6,009 nucleotides of DNA from assembly GCA_017383325.1 (NCBI GenBank), contig JAFNYG010000065.1, forward strand, positions 1-6,009. Direction: 5' to 3'. The notes beneath the pieces are model-generated. The model had not been told where the DNA came from and did no database searches. It was given only the letters and a program-made list of their open reading frames with translations. The position numbers and the translations under genes are program-made. This document shows positions 5,029-6,009 of the stretch, in pieces. The DNA comes from Alphaproteobacteria bacterium (GTDB taxonomy: Bacteria > Pseudomonadota > Alphaproteobacteria > Rs-D84). Numbering within the stretch: the stretch's first letter is position 1; every line of letters begins with the position of its first letter.

Positions 5029-6009
5029 TTATATCGTCTTTTGATTCTTTTGTAATAAAAATGCATTCAGTTTATTGAATTTGGCGGTTGTATATCTGGC
5101 CAACATGTCTTTGTCTGATTCCAGCAATTGCATAATTGAATCTGGATAAGTTATTATTTGCGTGCCATTTGCATTTGTTGACAGGGTTCTAAAATTTTCT
5201 GTGCGCAAATTATTTTGTTCATCAAAGTACAATGGAACCGCATGCGCAATTTGTCGCATTTGTTCGTGTGATTTCAGCGTCTGCATGATCGCAAAGATAT
5301 TCATCTGGTTCATTTTTTTAGATATAATACCTTGCATAGATTGCTTTTGTGATTTCGTGGCGATTGCATTTTTGATACGTCGTGACAGTTCGGCCTGATC
5401 CATGGTTGGTTCTACGCCATACTGTTGGGCGTAAATCATTACGTCTTTTGGGCCGAATATTTTTATTTGCGGTTCTGCGCGATCTAATTTTTGCAGCGTC
5501 TGCATATAGTTGTCATAAATCTTCACGCCATTTGGCAAATTATCTGCCAGTAAAACGTAATATTGAAATGTGTTAAACAAATCGATATAGCACCACAGTT
5601 TGTTGCATTGCGAAAACAATATCATATTGTGATACAGTTCGGTTGGGGTTGCCAGTTCTATATATGCATCAACAGGATTGGTCGGGCAAAATGGAATTAC
5701 TGGATATTTATATTCAATCTTAGTAATTGTGCCGTTTTTTTCTGCGCCGGTGACGGCGGAGCCGATGTTCAGGTGAACACCGCCATCAAGCTGAGCAACA
5801 CTGTAACAGAAGTAAGCGAAGTCTGTACCACTGGTCTGGCCAAGGGCGGCAAAATCAGAGATGGGATGCTGGGCAATAATGTCTGTGCCGACACCCACAT
5901 GATACGTCATAGGGACGCCCATTTTATAAGCGCGGTAGAAGACACAGTCATCCCGGTAGGGGAAACGGTCGGGATTTTCCTCCACATAATGCGCCAGGCT
6001 TTCGCCATA
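5029..6009 (-). CDS. Composite open frame: foreign-looking N-terminal segment fused to an unrecognised protein; runs off the right edge
   Basis: The frame is open from the right window edge to the TAA at 5031-5029 (326 codons visible). The GTG at 5985 is only an internal possible start, since upstream codons continue without a stop. From the edge to about 5740 the protein reads through GTDIIAQHPISD, AQLDGGVHLNIGSAVTGAE. I recall this G-T-D-I-I-x-x-H-P and L-N-x-G-S-A-V pattern only from uncharacterised bacterial proteins and cannot name a function. From 5739 down to 5029 (about 237 residues) the protein is different in character: AT-rich codons, many Gln, Met, Asn and Lys, and no domain I recognise. 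It shows no signal peptide or clear membrane helix. The join falls on a run of seven A (minus strand). The ABC-F stop is only 24 nt from this stop, and no strong terminator is visible between the convergent genes. Confidence 0.6.
   Translation of the reverse strand, partial: YGESLAHYVEENPDRFPYRDDCVFYRAYKMGVPMTYHVGVGTDIIAQHPISDFAALGQTSGTDFAYFCYSVAQLDGGVHLNIGSAVTGAEKNGTITKIEYKYPVIPFCPTNPVDAYIELATPTELYHNMILFSQCNKLWCYIDLFNTFQYYVLLADNLPNGVKIYDNYMQTLQKLDRAEPQIKIFGPKDVMIYAQQYGVEPTMDQAELSRRIKNAIATKSQKQSMQGIISKKMNQMNIFAIMQTLKSHEQMRQIAHAVPLYFDEQNNLRTENFRTLSTNANGTQIITYPDSIMQLLESDKDMLARYTTAKFNKLNAFLLQKNQKTI
5740..6009 (-). other. GC-rich segment with composition unlike the rest of the window
   Basis: By hand count, 5761-6009 is 131 of 249 G+C (about 53%). 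The line 5041-5100 is 18 of 60, 5101-5160 is 19 of 60, 5521-5580 is 20 of 60 and 5641-5700 is 27 of 60. Third codon positions shift from A/T-rich to C/G-rich at the same point (GAC, TTC, CCC, GGC and CTG become common). The change is abrupt, near 5740, and coincides with the end of the recognisable N-terminal motif. It may be transferred DNA or a mis-joined contig. Confidence 0.6.

Noticed and set aside
1..6009. CRISPR array, transposase, integrase or toxin-antitoxin genes
   Set aside because: No regularly spaced repeats and no reading frame with such motifs were found on either strand.

Overview
The window reads as an AT-rich bacterial chromosome segment, most likely from an alphaproteobacterium, possibly an uncultured host- or gut-associated lineage. 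The evidence is a DacC-type D-Ala-D-Ala carboxypeptidase immediately followed by holB, an alphaproteobacterial-style short omega subunit, an MtaB-type methylthiotransferase, and a tRNA gene with its CCA encoded. The lineage is inferred from gene content alone.

Left part (1-2664, minus strand): an apparent operon mtaB -> dac -> holB, with gaps of 18 and 3 nt. It covers tRNA t6A37 methylthiolation, peptidoglycan trimming and the delta' clamp-loader subunit. holB runs off the left edge. tmk, which usually sits between dac and holB in alphaproteobacteria, is absent here.

Centre (2665-3420): two back-to-back promoters share almost the same -10 bases and drive mtaB leftward and rpoZ rightward. rpoZ is followed 9 nt later by a tRNA-Ser(GGA) gene and an intrinsic terminator, so the two are probably one transcript. 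Between that terminator and the next gene lies about 200 nt of non-coding DNA full of hairpins. It holds a minus-strand fragment resembling a tRNA 3' end, an exact 14-nt copy of the tRNA-Ser 3' end, and a second strong terminator.

Right-centre (3421-5004, plus strand): a small ABC-F protein of the antibiotic-resistance/ribosome-protection type (MsrA-like layout, 462 aa). Its leader is the most interesting element of the window. It holds a promoter, a well-placed Shine-Dalgarno, a three-residue upstream ORF (Met-Ser-Arg-stop), and two consecutive 9-bp stems that bury the ABC-F Shine-Dalgarno. The first stem begins just before the uORF start and the second begins at its Arg/stop codons. This is the geometry expected of a ribosome-stalling attenuator that switches on a ribosome-protection factor when an antibiotic is bound.

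Right end (5029-6009, minus strand): one open frame that converges on the ABC-F gene and continues off the right edge. It appears to be two unrelated pieces joined in frame near 5740: a GC-rich (about 53% GC) N-terminal segment and an AT-rich C-terminal part (about 30-45% GC across the lines counted). This is either a real recombination fusion or an assembly chimera.
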